This document shows, piece after piece, positions 32,502-41,663 of a DNA stretch of 58,274 nt. Where the stretch lies: NCBI RefSeq assembly GCF_003143995.1, contig NZ_QFWG01000012.1, positions 1 through 58,274 of the forward strand, written 5' to 3'. Under the pieces are notes generated by a model. The model was given only the letters and a program-made list of their open reading frames with translations, was not told the origin of the DNA and searched no databases. Position 1 is the first letter of the stretch, and the number at the start of each line of letters is the position of its first letter. The translations under genes and the position numbers were made by a program. Origin of the DNA: Pseudoglutamicibacter cumminsii (lineage in GTDB: Bacteria; Actinomycetota; Actinomycetes; Actinomycetales; Micrococcaceae).

Positions 32502-35500
32502 AACAAGACCCACGTGACGTTCCGGAATGGGTAGAGATCCCGGAGCATGTAAAGAAACCGGGCTGTGGGCCCCGCGTAGTCCTAGGGGAGCCGGGAACAG
32601 GGAAGACCGAGCTCGCTTTGAGCCTCATGGTTCACAGGCTCCGTGAAGGCATGGATGCGACCGCCGGCATCATCCTGGTCCCTAACCGCGCCGCAGCTAA
32701 CAGGTTGCGCGATCAGCTAGCGCTACGGAGCAACATCACGTTCTCCGCACCCGTGATCCGAACCTTCTCCGGGTTCGCGTATGACCTGCTTTCACGAGCC
32801 TGGGAAGCAGGGGCTCTTCCGGGTGTAGCAACGGCACCGAGACTCTTGAGCGGCGCCGAGCAAGACACACTCATCGAAGAACTGCTGGATGGCCACCAGA
32901 AAAATGGTGGAGGGCCCGCCTGGCCGGAATCGTTAGGGGATGCTCCTCGAACTCGAGGCTTCCGTGGCGAACTGCGCGAGTTCATGGACCGCGCAGACGA
33001 ATTCAGTGCAAGCACGGAAGAAATCCTTGGCGCTGGACGTGAACTGGATATCCCAGAATGGGAGGCCGCGGCGCAATTCCTCCAAGAGTTCCGTGACGTC
33101 GCGAGCCTGCAGCACGCAGAAGCGTTCGCACCAGCTGAGCTCACGATGCAGGCGATCGCAGTCCTGGAATCAGACACCGAGTTCGCCGAGAAGTTCTTAG
33201 CTGGCCTCGAGCTTGTGATTGTGGATGATGCCCAAGAAGCGACCCCATCACAACACCGCCTCATCAACTTGTTGATGCAAACACCATCGAACGCCGGTGC
33301 GCGAGACGTGATCGCACTGGCATGCCCCGATACCGTCGTTCAAGGTTTTCGCGGTGCCCGGGCAGACCTCGTCGACGAACTCATGGCGGCTGCAAAGCAA
33401 CACACTGGCGATCATGCCGTGACGGTGCTTGAAACCCCTACGAGGATGAGCCGCGGCATCCACAGCGTCTACCGTGCCATCGTGAACCGGCTACCCGCGA
33501 TCGGCGCCGACGCCCTACGGCAATCGCACGAAGCAAGCTTCGACGCAACGGCCGATATTTCACTAGTCTCGAGCGTTGCCGACGAACACCGTTTGGTCGC
33601 GCGCCACGTGATCGACGCCCACCTGCTCAGAGCCGTTCCACACGAAGAGATCGCGGTCATCGCCCGCAACCAGGAACACGTTTCCCGGCTAGCGCGTGCG
33701 CTCGAACTCAACGGCATCGCGACCGAACTGCCACCAGCGTCACGGCCGCTCAAAGAAGAACCCGCGGTAGCGCCGCTCCTTGAAATGGTTCGCATGGCAT
33801 TACTCCGAGCTGAAGTTGGGCCTCGGAATGCAAGCCGTGAAGCAAACAAGGTCAACGCGGCGCGCGCAGCGACCGTGGAACGGCTCCTGCTGGGTCGCTA
33901 CGGTGCCGTGACGAGCATCGACATCCGCCGGATCCGCCAAGACCTGCTCGGCCATGACCGGCTCGTGAACGCCCACCTGTACAACAAGGAAGACGGCACT
34001 GGCCTCAAACCGCCGACGAGCGACGAGCTACTCGGAAACCTGTTGGATGCCGACTACACCGAAGAGGAGTATCAGCGCTGGGGCTCCGCAGGTTATGCAG
34101 CGTTGCGACTCAAAGGGATGATCACCGCAACCCGGGAACACCTTGAGGGCCCAACAACGCCAGCAACCGTACTGTGGTCGCTATGGGAGAACGCCCGCAT
34201 GGCCGAAGCCTGGCGCGACACCGCGCTCTCCGGCACGAGCCTGCGTTCAAGCCGGGCACACCGAGACCTCGACGCCGTCATGGCGCTCTTCCAAGCCGCC
34301 GAAAGATTCGCGGAACAGAACCCGAAAGGTTCCGTAATACGGTTCATCGAAAGCCTCGAAGACCACGACATCCCCATGGACTCCCTGGCCCAGCGAGGCG
34401 CATCCAGCGGACGAGTCAAAGTACTCACCCCCGCCGCTGCTGCTGGAACCGAATACAACACGGTCATCATCGCCGGCCTCCAAGAAGGCGTTTGGCCTTC
34501 CACTGGGCTTCGCGGACAACTGTTGCGGTCACAGGACCTCGCGGCCGTGCTGGAATACGGGCCGGCAACACTCCACAGCAACACCGTGGCCGACAAGCTC
34601 AAAGCAGTACGTGCCGACGAGCTACGCCAGCTCGCATCGGCTGTCTCTCGTGCCCGCGAACAGCTCTACGTCACGGCCGTCATGGACCAAGACATCACAC
34701 CTTCTACCTTCATCGATGCGATGCGGGGCCCACACGCGGACCGCCTTAAACCTATCGAGGTTCCACGACCAGCAACCCTGGCCTCCCTCGTCGCTATGCT
34801 GCGCCGCACCGCAGAAGCAGGGGACAACGCACAGCTCATCGACGACGCCGCAACTGTGCTGGGTTTCCTCAGCACCAGCGAAGAACCCGTCCGCGGCGCG
34901 GCACCAGAAGAATGGTGGGGGCTAGCACCACTCAGCTCGGAAAACCCCGTCACCGCCCCCGGGTACGAGATCAAAGTCTCCGGATCCAAAGTGGAAGACG
35001 CCATCGAACGCCCACAAACCTGGTTCATGCGTGCCTCCGGGGGAGTCAAGCCCACCGATTTCGCGCGCTCACTCGGTACGCTCATCCACGCCATCGCAGA
35101 ACGCTTCCCAGAAGCCGACTTCGACTCCATGAAGCACGCACTCAGCAGTGAGTGGGAAAAGCTCTCCTTCGAATCAGAGTGGGAAAGCCAACGTGAACAC
35201 GAACGAGCAGAGCAGATGCTTCATAAATTCAGCTCGTACGTCGCCGACCAACCACGGCCATCCGCGAAAGAAGAACACGGATTCAAGGTCCCTCTGCCGC
35301 CTGCTGAAGGCGAGCGGAATCCAATCTCGATCAGCGGCTCCATCGACCGCATCGACATGACCGAAGACGGACGGCCTGTCATAACCGACCTCAAAACCGG
35401 GAAATATCCGCCAACCCACGAAGCTGTCAAAACCAACGACCAGCTACGCACCTACCAGCTCGCAGTCATCCACGGAGCGCTCAACGACATCGAACAGATC

Positions 35501-35755
35501 CCTGAGGAGCACCGAAACTCCCCAGCCGCGGGACTCATCGTTGGACTGGGAAGCGGCGACAAGTACTCGCTACGGCGCCAAGAAAGCATCGTAGAAACCA
35601 ACCACGTGCAGGACGCGGAACAGAGGGTCCGCGAAGCCGCAGCCATCATGTCCGCCGCAGACTTCCTTGCCCGGCACCTGCCCGGTGGTTTCCCTTGCGC
35701 AAACCCAGGAACATGCCCACTCTGCTCCTCTGGAAGGCAGGTCACACACCCATGA
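32495..35755 (+). CDS. adnA: UvrD/Rep-type helicase-nuclease subunit, AdnA-like
   Basis: 1086 residues, one subunit of the actinobacterial double-strand-break resection motor AdnAB. N-terminal motor: Walker A LGEPGTGKTELALSLM (about residue 30), Walker B region LVIVDDAQEATPSQ; the usual DEx(Q)D is VDDAQE. The late motor motif VKVLTPAAAAGTEYNTVIIAGLQEGVWPS lacks the canonical H-S-K-G-L-E residues, suggesting a weakened motor. C-terminal RecB-type nuclease: GRPVITDLKTGKYP then QLRTYQLAVIHG. It ends in CANPGTCPLCSSG, three Cys that could ligate an Fe-S cluster. The next subunit starts in an ATGA overlap. Which subunit is A or B is by order and is less certain than the complex. Confidence 0.88.
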   Translation: MLEQDPRDVPEWVEIPEHVKKPGCGPRVVLGEPGTGKTELALSLMVHRLREGMDATAGIILVPNRAAANRLRDQLALRSNITFSAPVIRTFSGFAYDLLSRAWEAGALPGVATAPRLLSGAEQDTLIEELLDGHQKNGGGPAWPESLGDAPRTRGFRGELREFMDRADEFSASTEEILGAGRELDIPEWEAAAQFLQEFRDVASLQHAEAFAPAELTMQAIAVLESDTEFAEKFLAGLELVIVDDAQEATPSQHRLINLLMQTPSNAGARDVIALACPDTVVQGFRGARADLVDELMAAAKQHTGDHAVTVLETPTRMSRGIHSVYRAIVNRLPAIGADALRQSHEASFDATADISLVSSVADEHRLVARHVIDAHLLRAVPHEEIAVIARNQEHVSRLARALELNGIATELPPASRPLKEEPAVAPLLEMVRMALLRAEVGPRNASREANKVNAARAATVERLLLGRYGAVTSIDIRRIRQDLLGHDRLVNAHLYNKEDGTGLKPPTSDELLGNLLDADYTEEEYQRWGSAGYAALRLKGMITATREHLEGPTTPATVLWSLWENARMAEAWRDTALSGTSLRSSRAHRDLDAVMALFQAAERFAEQNPKGSVIRFIESLEDHDIPMDSLAQRGASSGRVKVLTPAAAAGTEYNTVIIAGLQEGVWPSTGLRGQLLRSQDLAAVLEYGPATLHSNTVADKLKAVRADELRQLASAVSRAREQLYVTAVMDQDITPSTFIDAMRGPHADRLKPIEVPRPATLASLVAMLRRTAEAGDNAQLIDDAATVLGFLSTSEEPVRGAAPEEWWGLAPLSSENPVTAPGYEIKVSGSKVEDAIERPQTWFMRASGGVKPTDFARSLGTLIHAIAERFPEADFDSMKHALSSEWEKLSFESEWESQREHERAEQMLHKFSSYVADQPRPSAKEEHGFKVPLPPAEGERNPISISGSIDRIDMTEDGRPVITDLKTGKYPPTHEAVKTNDQLRTYQLAVIHGALNDIEQIPEEHRNSPAAGLIVGLGSGDKYSLRRQESIVETNHVQDAEQRVREAAAIMSAADFLARHLPGGFPCANPGTCPLCSSGRQVTHP

Positions 35756-38700
35756 GCGCCGAAAAATACACGCCAAGCCAACTTGCCGAAATCCTCGGAG
35801 CCTTCGAACCAACCAGCGAACAAGCCGAGGTCATCGCCGCGGACATGTCGCCACTGCTCGTAGTAGCGGGCGCGGGGTCAGGCAAAACAGCAACCATGAC
35901 CGACCGCGTCCTGTGGCTTGTCGCGAACCAGAAAGTCCAGCCCGAAGGGATCCTAGGGCTCACTTTCACTCGCAAAGCCGCCGGTGAGCTGGCCGAACGC
36001 GTACGAGGCCGCCTCGAAGACCTCCGCCGCTCCACTGGCGAAGAGATCGAAAGCCTCCAAAGCGGACTGAGCCCAGAAATCTCGACCTATCACTCGTTCG
36101 CGCAATCACTCGTGCGCGATCACGGGATGCGTATCGGGATCGAACCGGACGCGAAACTCATTGACGAGGCACAGCAGTGGATGCTCATGAACCGCGTCGC
36201 TAACAGCTACGACGGCGACCTGAGCCAAGTAACCGGAGCCAAGGCAACCCTCGTTCAAGCTGCTCTGGAATATTCAAGTCAGGCTGCCGAACACCTCGTC
36301 GAACCAGCCGAAACCATCGACTGGCTAATGGAACACGCCGACCGCATCGAGGAACTACCCTTCGGCCCCACAGGGAAAACAAAACGGCCGAGCCCACTCA
36401 TCGACCTCCTGCGCGTCAAAGCAGTCATCGCCGACCTCGCTGGGCGCTACCAAACCCTCAAGCGTGAACAGTCGCTGCTCGACTTCGGTGACCTCATCAA
36501 ACACGCCGTAACGCTGGCAGGTTTTCCGGACATCGCGGCAGCGTACAAAGAACGTTTCCCCGTGGTGCTCCTCGACGAATTCCAGGACACCTCCCACGCA
36601 CAAATGGGGCTGTTCCACCGACTCTTCGGCAACGGCAACCACTGCATCACCGCGGTCGGCGACCCCAACCAAGCTATTTACTCATTCCGCGGAGCCTCAG
36701 CAGGACAGCTCGAATCCTTCAAACACCGGTTCAGCAAAATCGATGATGACGGATCCCGCATACCTGCACCGCAGATGGAGCTCACCATCGCGTGGCGCAA
36801 CGGACACAGCATCCTCGACGCCGCGAACCACATCTCGAGCCCTCTGCGCGGGAAACATTCCAGCGCCCGGCAACCCGCAAACGAGATCACCCTGCCGCAG
36901 CAGGGGACCCTCGACGTCTCACCGCTGCGTGCGCACGAACACGCAGAACAAGCAGAAGTTCGCCTCGCTTCCTACCTCCTGGAACGTGACGAAGCAGAAG
37001 CGCTCGCCCACACCATCCAGCAAGAACGCAACAACTATTACGCGAATAAGGGCGAATGGCCGAGCGTCGCAGTGCTCACACGCGTCCGCTCCAACCAAGA
37101 AACCTACGCAGAAGCGTTGCGCGAACTCGGGATTCCCGTCGAAGTCGTTGGGCTCAAAGGGCTAACAGAAACCCCCGAAATCCAAGACATCATCGCAACC
37201 CTCACCGCGATCAACGACCCCGGCCGGTCAGACGCCCTCATGCGGCTACTAGCCGGTGCGCGCTGGAGGATCGGCCCCGCCGACCTCATGGCACTCAACG
37301 ACTACGCCGAGTACCGCGCGAAACGACGTGCCTACGCGATCCAGAATCAGGTCCCAGCCGACTTCGAATCCGAAGACGGGACGCTCGACAGCGACCGCGG
37401 ATACGCATCCGATACCGGCGAGATCGTTGAAAGTGCAAGCCTCATCGAAGCGCTCCACAACCTCCCGAAACCCGGGTGGGTATCCAAATCTGGCCGCTCA
37501 CTCAGCGAAGCCTCCCACCAGCGCCTCACCCGTCTCAAAGATGAACTGACCTATCTGCGGTCCATGGCTAACGAGGACCTTCCTACGCTGGTGACCGAAA
37601 TTGAACGAGCTCTAGGCCTCGACATCGAACTGCTCGCCCGTCCGTACGCTCAGGAAGCGAGCGCACGCCGGCACGTCGACGCGTTCATGGACATCGTCGT
37701 GACATTCGACGAGGCCCAAGAAACACCAGACCTCACCGCATTCCTCGAATGGCTCAACATCGCAATCGAACACGGAGGCGGCTTCGAGCAAGCACCCGAA
37801 CCCGCAACCGATGGAACCGTGCAAATCCTGACCGTCCACGGATCTAAGGGCCTCGAATGGGACATCGTCGCCCTACCCGGGATGCGTGAAGGCGACTTCC
37901 CGACAGGTCGCCTCACCAACTGGGTGAAAAATGCCGGAGAATTCCCGTGGCCACTGCGAGGCGACCGTGAAGGTCTACCGCAATTCACTGCGCTAGAAGA
38001 CCCATCGCAGTGGGTGGATAACCAACAAGACCTCACCGACCTTAACGAGATCGCCTCCACCAGACGGAAGAAAAAAGAAGGCTTCCCGGAATATAAGGCC
38101 GCCCTCATTGACCACACGGTCAACGAAGAACGTCGCCTCGCCTACGTTGGTGTGACGCGCGCCCGGGATCTGGTTCTGTGCAGCACCAGCCGGTTCAAAA
38201 GCACCAATAAGAAGCCCGTCGAACCATCGCAGTTCCTGACAGAACTCACCGAGATGGCGGTCGGCGAACCAACGGTCTCCAACATCGTGGTTTCTAGAAC
38301 CCTCACCCAAGAAGAGGAAAACGCTGAAGCGAACCCAGAATCCAGCACGGTAGTCGAAGCCGCGTGGCCCTACGACCCGCTCGAAGGCCCCACGATCCGC
38401 TACATCCAACCCGAACCTCCCGCCGGCAGCCTGCCCGATGGGGAACAGGGATCCGCAGAACAGGATCTGCGGAATCTTGAGGAACCACACGAAGCATCCA
38501 GCCAGGTTCAGCGTGTGGTCCCCGCGCCGGCGGCCGGGCGTCGTGCCGCGGTTGAAGCGGCTGCCGACCAAGTGCGTGCCGCCGCAGCGAGACTCGAAGC
38601 CGAAGGTGTGATTGGCGAGACCCTCGCTGAACATATGCACACAGATGCTGGCCGCGAATGGGCTCACGAAGCGCACCTGTTGCTTCTCGAACGTGCCGCC

Positions 38701-39366
38701 GCCAACCAACAAGAAACGTGGAAACCAAGCCACGTCCGGGCATCGCTACTCGTTGAAGCGGGACAAGACCAAGTAGACGCGGTCCGCAACTTGATCCGGC
38801 CCGTCCCACACCGTCCAGGGATCGCGGCCCAACAGGGGACCGAGTTCCACGAATGGGTCGAAGAACACTTCAACAAGGCATCCGGATTCGGCCTAGACGA
38901 CCAACTCATAGCTGACCACGACGTCTACGAAGACGCCGACGACTCCGCGACCCTGGACGCCCTCAAAGAAGGGTTCCTCGCTTCCGAATGGGCAGACCGC
39001 ACCCCATACCAGGTGGAAGCTCCGATCGAAACAGCGATCGCCGGAGTCAGCGTCCGCGGATTCATCGACGCCGTCTACAAAGACGGAGACGGCTGGCTAC
39101 TCGTCGACTGGAAGACAGGCCGCGTCCCTTCGAGTAAAGAACTACCCGCGAAAGCCCGACAGCTCGCTGTCTACAGGCTCGCATGGTCACGCCTCACCGG
39201 AACACCAATCGAGAAAATCAAAACCGCGTTCTACTACGTAGGCCACGGAACCACGATCTGGCCCGACGAAGACCAGCTCGCAACCGAAACCGAACTCGAA
39301 ACCGCTCTGAACGATGTCGTCAACCAGGGGGGTAGTGAACCAGGGGGAGTGAACTCGGAACTATGA
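35752..39366 (+). CDS. adnB: UvrD/Rep-type helicase-nuclease subunit, AdnB-like
   Basis: 1204 residues from the ATG at 35752, which overlaps the previous stop (ATGA). Complete SF1A motor: Walker A VVAGAGSGKTATMTDRV, GLTFTRKAAGELAERVR, Walker B VVLLDEFQDTSHAQ, motif III AVGDPNQAIYSFRGAS, motif V ILTVHGSKGLEWDIVALPG, motif VI RRLAYVGVTRARD. RecB-family nuclease at the C-terminus: GVSVRGFIDAVYKDGDGWLLVDWKTGR followed by ARQLAVYRLAWSRLTG. This subunit retains all motor motifs, unlike its partner. The gene end lies in 14-nt tandem repeats. Confidence 0.92.
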   Translation: MSAEKYTPSQLAEILGAFEPTSEQAEVIAADMSPLLVVAGAGSGKTATMTDRVLWLVANQKVQPEGILGLTFTRKAAGELAERVRGRLEDLRRSTGEEIESLQSGLSPEISTYHSFAQSLVRDHGMRIGIEPDAKLIDEAQQWMLMNRVANSYDGDLSQVTGAKATLVQAALEYSSQAAEHLVEPAETIDWLMEHADRIEELPFGPTGKTKRPSPLIDLLRVKAVIADLAGRYQTLKREQSLLDFGDLIKHAVTLAGFPDIAAAYKERFPVVLLDEFQDTSHAQMGLFHRLFGNGNHCITAVGDPNQAIYSFRGASAGQLESFKHRFSKIDDDGSRIPAPQMELTIAWRNGHSILDAANHISSPLRGKHSSARQPANEITLPQQGTLDVSPLRAHEHAEQAEVRLASYLLERDEAEALAHTIQQERNNYYANKGEWPSVAVLTRVRSNQETYAEALRELGIPVEVVGLKGLTETPEIQDIIATLTAINDPGRSDALMRLLAGARWRIGPADLMALNDYAEYRAKRRAYAIQNQVPADFESEDGTLDSDRGYASDTGEIVESASLIEALHNLPKPGWVSKSGRSLSEASHQRLTRLKDELTYLRSMANEDLPTLVTEIERALGLDIELLARPYAQEASARRHVDAFMDIVVTFDEAQETPDLTAFLEWLNIAIEHGGGFEQAPEPATDGTVQILTVHGSKGLEWDIVALPGMREGDFPTGRLTNWVKNAGEFPWPLRGDREGLPQFTALEDPSQWVDNQQDLTDLNEIASTRRKKKEGFPEYKAALIDHTVNEERRLAYVGVTRARDLVLCSTSRFKSTNKKPVEPSQFLTELTEMAVGEPTVSNIVVSRTLTQEEENAEANPESSTVVEAAWPYDPLEGPTIRYIQPEPPAGSLPDGEQGSAEQDLRNLEEPHEASSQVQRVVPAPAAGRRAAVEAAADQVRAAAARLEAEGVIGETLAEHMHTDAGREWAHEAHLLLLERAAANQQETWKPSHVRASLLVEAGQDQVDAVRNLIRPVPHRPGIAAQQGTEFHEWVEEHFNKASGFGLDDQLIADHDVYEDADDSATLDALKEGFLASEWADRTPYQVEAPIETAIAGVSVRGFIDAVYKDGDGWLLVDWKTGRVPSSKELPAKARQLAVYRLAWSRLTGTPIEKIKTAFYYVGHGTTIWPDEDQLATETELETALNDVVNQGGSEPGGVNSEL

Positions 39367-39384
39367 ACCCGGAACTATGAACTC
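39351..39384 (+). repeat. 14-nt tandem repeat at the adnB stop codon
   Basis: GAACTCGGAACTAT (39351-39364), GAACCCGGAACTAT (39365-39378), then a partial GAACTCGGAG. The stop TGA (39364-39366) bridges units 1 and 2. Confidence 0.85.
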
Positions 39385-39394
39385 GGAGGAGGAA

Positions 39395-40636
39395 CTACGA
39401 CTGTTCCTTGGAATCCTTGGTGTCTTTAGATTCCTTGGGGTCCGTTGCGTCCTCATCTGAGTCAACGACGGGGATAGCAGTCGTATCGAGATCCTCAATC
39501 GCGGCCTCTGAACCAGCGACGGCATCCGGTTCAGTGGTGTCAGACTCAGCGACTTCAGACTCAGCGGTGTCTTCGGAATCAGCCGCTTCCTCAGCTTCGC
39601 GTGCGGCTTCCTCTTCGCGCTGCCGTTGCTCTTCTTCGCGTTGCCGTTGCTCCTCCTCAAGACGCAGACGCTCGGCTTCCTCAGCGGCACGCCGCTGCTC
39701 CTCCTCGTAACTCTGAACAGCCAAAATGTTCTCGTTCAGCTGCTGCAACGAAGCCTCCGCCTGATCAATCTGAGCCTGATCAGCGTGAGTCAACGCACCA
39801 GAAAGCCACGACGCCAACGCAAACTCAGCAGCCAACATCGCGCGGTTACGCAAATCATCGTCACCGAGCTGGCCGCGGGCCTCAGCGTACGCATCGAAAA
39901 TCGCGTCCACAGTGTCAGGGTTCTCAATACCCAAAACCCACGCCAAATCAGCCGCAGGGTCACCAACCCGCAATGCCGACCAACCAGTGACACCCTGCAG
40001 CCGGCCATCATTGATGAACAAACGTTCCTCGTGCAGATCGCCGTGAACCACAGTGGTGTTGAACTTCCACCACGCAACGTTCTCCATCATCTCTTCCCAC
40101 CGGCGCAAAAGCTCCGGCGGGACCTTACCCGACTCCGCGACGTGGTCGAGCTGCGACAACATGCCGCGGCGAACATCCTCCGCCTCAAAAACAGGAAGCC
40201 CAGAAGCCTCAACCAGGTCATGCTTGAGCGCGTGAATCGCGGCGATCGCCCGCCCGATCTCCCGTGCGAGCTCCCGCCCCTGCTCAGTTTCGAGTTCCTG
40301 CAAATCGAGCACGTGCCCAACCAAGTGGTGGTACACGAAAGTGCGTAGCTGCCCTTGAACCACAGTTCCCGCGATCGTGGGCACGGAGAACGGCAACGTT
40401 GCGCGTGCCGCCGCGGTGAGCGTGTTGAGTGCGCTCTGTTCGGTCTCGAGTTTCATGCTCGCGTCGACGTGGCGGGGGCTGGTGACGCGCCACCGTTTGC
40501 CTTTGGAGTCCACGATGAGCGCGGAGTCGAAGTCAGCCGAGTCTTCCGGGAGGCGCCCGGCCTGCACGGCGGAAAGCCCGGGGACGGCGGCTGTTGCGAT
40601 AGCGGCGAGGTCGAAGGTACTGCGTTTCACCCTCAT
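39395..40636 (-). CDS. Phosphotransferase/kinase-like protein with coiled-coil and acidic tail
   Basis: 413 residues. The first 300 follow the APH (aminoglycoside/macrolide phosphotransferase-like) fold: LGHVLDLQELETEQGRELAREIGRAIAAIH, catalytic loop TTVVHGDLHEERLFINDGRL, then VTGWSALRVGDPAADLAWVLG. The catalytic Asp of HGD is present, but the Asn expected after it and the Asp of the DFG-like motif (usually IDW) are replaced. Then a Glu/Arg coiled coil (EEAERLRLEEEQRQREEEQR) and a 75-residue Asp/Glu/Ser-rich tail. It lies between adnB and the NUDIX gene as in other Micrococcales. Possibly a pseudokinase; no resistance function should be assumed. Confidence 0.75.
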   Translation of the reverse strand: MRVKRSTFDLAAIATAAVPGLSAVQAGRLPEDSADFDSALIVDSKGKRWRVTSPRHVDASMKLETEQSALNTLTAAARATLPFSVPTIAGTVVQGQLRTFVYHHLVGHVLDLQELETEQGRELAREIGRAIAAIHALKHDLVEASGLPVFEAEDVRRGMLSQLDHVAESGKVPPELLRRWEEMMENVAWWKFNTTVVHGDLHEERLFINDGRLQGVTGWSALRVGDPAADLAWVLGIENPDTVDAIFDAYAEARGQLGDDDLRNRAMLAAEFALASWLSGALTHADQAQIDQAEASLQQLNENILAVQSYEEEQRRAAEEAERLRLEEEQRQREEEQRQREEEAAREAEEAADSEDTAESEVAESDTTEPDAVAGSEAAIEDLDTTAIPVVDSDEDATDPKESKDTKDSKEQS

Positions 40637-40724
40637 AACGTTACGTGGTTATGGCTCGGTTTGCTTGTCTGAAGACACCCTGAGGGTGCAACTGGTTTTT
40701 GCTGGATGCGCGGCGTGCACCGGT

Positions 40725-40730
40725 TACGGT
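40725..40730 (+). promoter_or_regulatory. Candidate -10 of a leaderless nudC-like transcript
   Basis: TACGGT six bases before the ATG at 40737, with no Shine-Dalgarno in between. Confidence 0.4.
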
Positions 40731-40736
40731 AGTTGT

Positions 40737-41663
40737 ATGTCTTTTGCGTCGGTTCCGTTCTCGGGCTTCGGGTGGGATCGCGGTGGTATGGACCGTCGCG
40801 ATCAAGCGTGGCTTGAATCTGCTTTGAGTGACTCTGCAACCCGGGTTGTGGTGGTTGACCGCAGTTCGGTGCTGGTCGAAGGGCATGAACTCGCACCGCT
40901 GACGGTGGGTGATCTCCCTGCTGACGATGCGGTTGTTGCGTGGCCGGATGCCGTGTGGCTTGGTCGTGTCGATGGCGAAACGTGGGTTGCGGTGCCGGCT
41001 TCGGCCGGCGTCGAAGCCGCGCTGCGTGACGGTGTGGCGTGGGCTGATGTCCGTCAGGTTGCGGCGGGTATGTCGGCGCAAGATGCTGCGTTGGCGGCTA
41101 CCTCTGTGGCGATCACGGCTTGGAACGCTGCGAATGTTTTTTGTGCGCGGTGCGGGCAGTGGATGCGTCCGATCGATGCTGGTTGGGTGCGAGTGTGCAA
41201 CGAAGGCCATGAGGAGTTCCTGAGGCTTGATCCTGCCGTAATTGTGCGGATCACGGATGAGGCAGACCGCGTTCTGGTGGGGCATAACGCGGCGTGGGAG
41301 CCTGGCCGTTACTCGATTTTCGCGGGTTTCGTTGAACCGGGGGAGTCGTTTGAGGGCGCCGTGCGGCGTGAGATGCGTGAAGAGGTCGGCCTGGATCTCA
41401 CGGACATCACGTATATGGGTTCCCAGCCGTGGCCGTTTCCTCGTTCGCTGATGGTGGGTTTCACGGCGAAAGCCGCTTCGACTGCCGTGGTGACTCAGCC
41501 CGATGAGATTGATGAGGCGCGCTGGTTGAGCCGAGATGAGTTGCGTGCCGCGGTGGCTGATGGCTCGGTGCGTTTGCCGGGTCCGTCCTCGATTTCGTAT
41601 GCGTTGCTGGCTGATTGGTTTGGTGGAGCGTTGCCTGTGAGGGAGGCTGTTGGGCGTGCGTAA
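40737..41663 (+). CDS. nudC: NADH pyrophosphatase (NUDIX hydrolase NudC)
   Basis: Hydrolyses NAD(H) to NMN(H) and AMP, and in other bacteria can remove NAD caps from RNA. It has 308 residues. A zinc ribbon (FCARCGQWMRPIDAGWVRVCNEGHEEF; the fourth ligand may be His) precedes the NUDIX box GFVEPGESFEGAVRREMREEVGLDL. The NudC-specific SQPWPFPRSLMVGF follows. The start at 40737 (MSFASVPFSGFG) is chosen by homology; the open frame extends upstream without support. Its stop overlaps the uvrD2 start. Confidence 0.92.
   Translation: MSFASVPFSGFGWDRGGMDRRDQAWLESALSDSATRVVVVDRSSVLVEGHELAPLTVGDLPADDAVVAWPDAVWLGRVDGETWVAVPASAGVEAALRDGVAWADVRQVAAGMSAQDAALAATSVAITAWNAANVFCARCGQWMRPIDAGWVRVCNEGHEEFLRLDPAVIVRITDEADRVLVGHNAAWEPGRYSIFAGFVEPGESFEGAVRREMREEVGLDLTDITYMGSQPWPFPRSLMVGFTAKAASTAVVTQPDEIDEARWLSRDELRAAVADGSVRLPGPSSISYALLADWFGGALPVREAVGRA

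Noticed and set aside
39395-40636. Antibiotic resistance phosphotransferase
   Set aside because: Key catalytic residues are missing and the locus is a conserved chromosomal neighbourhood, so resistance is not supported.
40377-40736. Extended N-terminus of the NUDIX frame
   Set aside because: It overlaps the phosphotransferase gene on the other strand, and NudC proteins begin near the chosen ATG.
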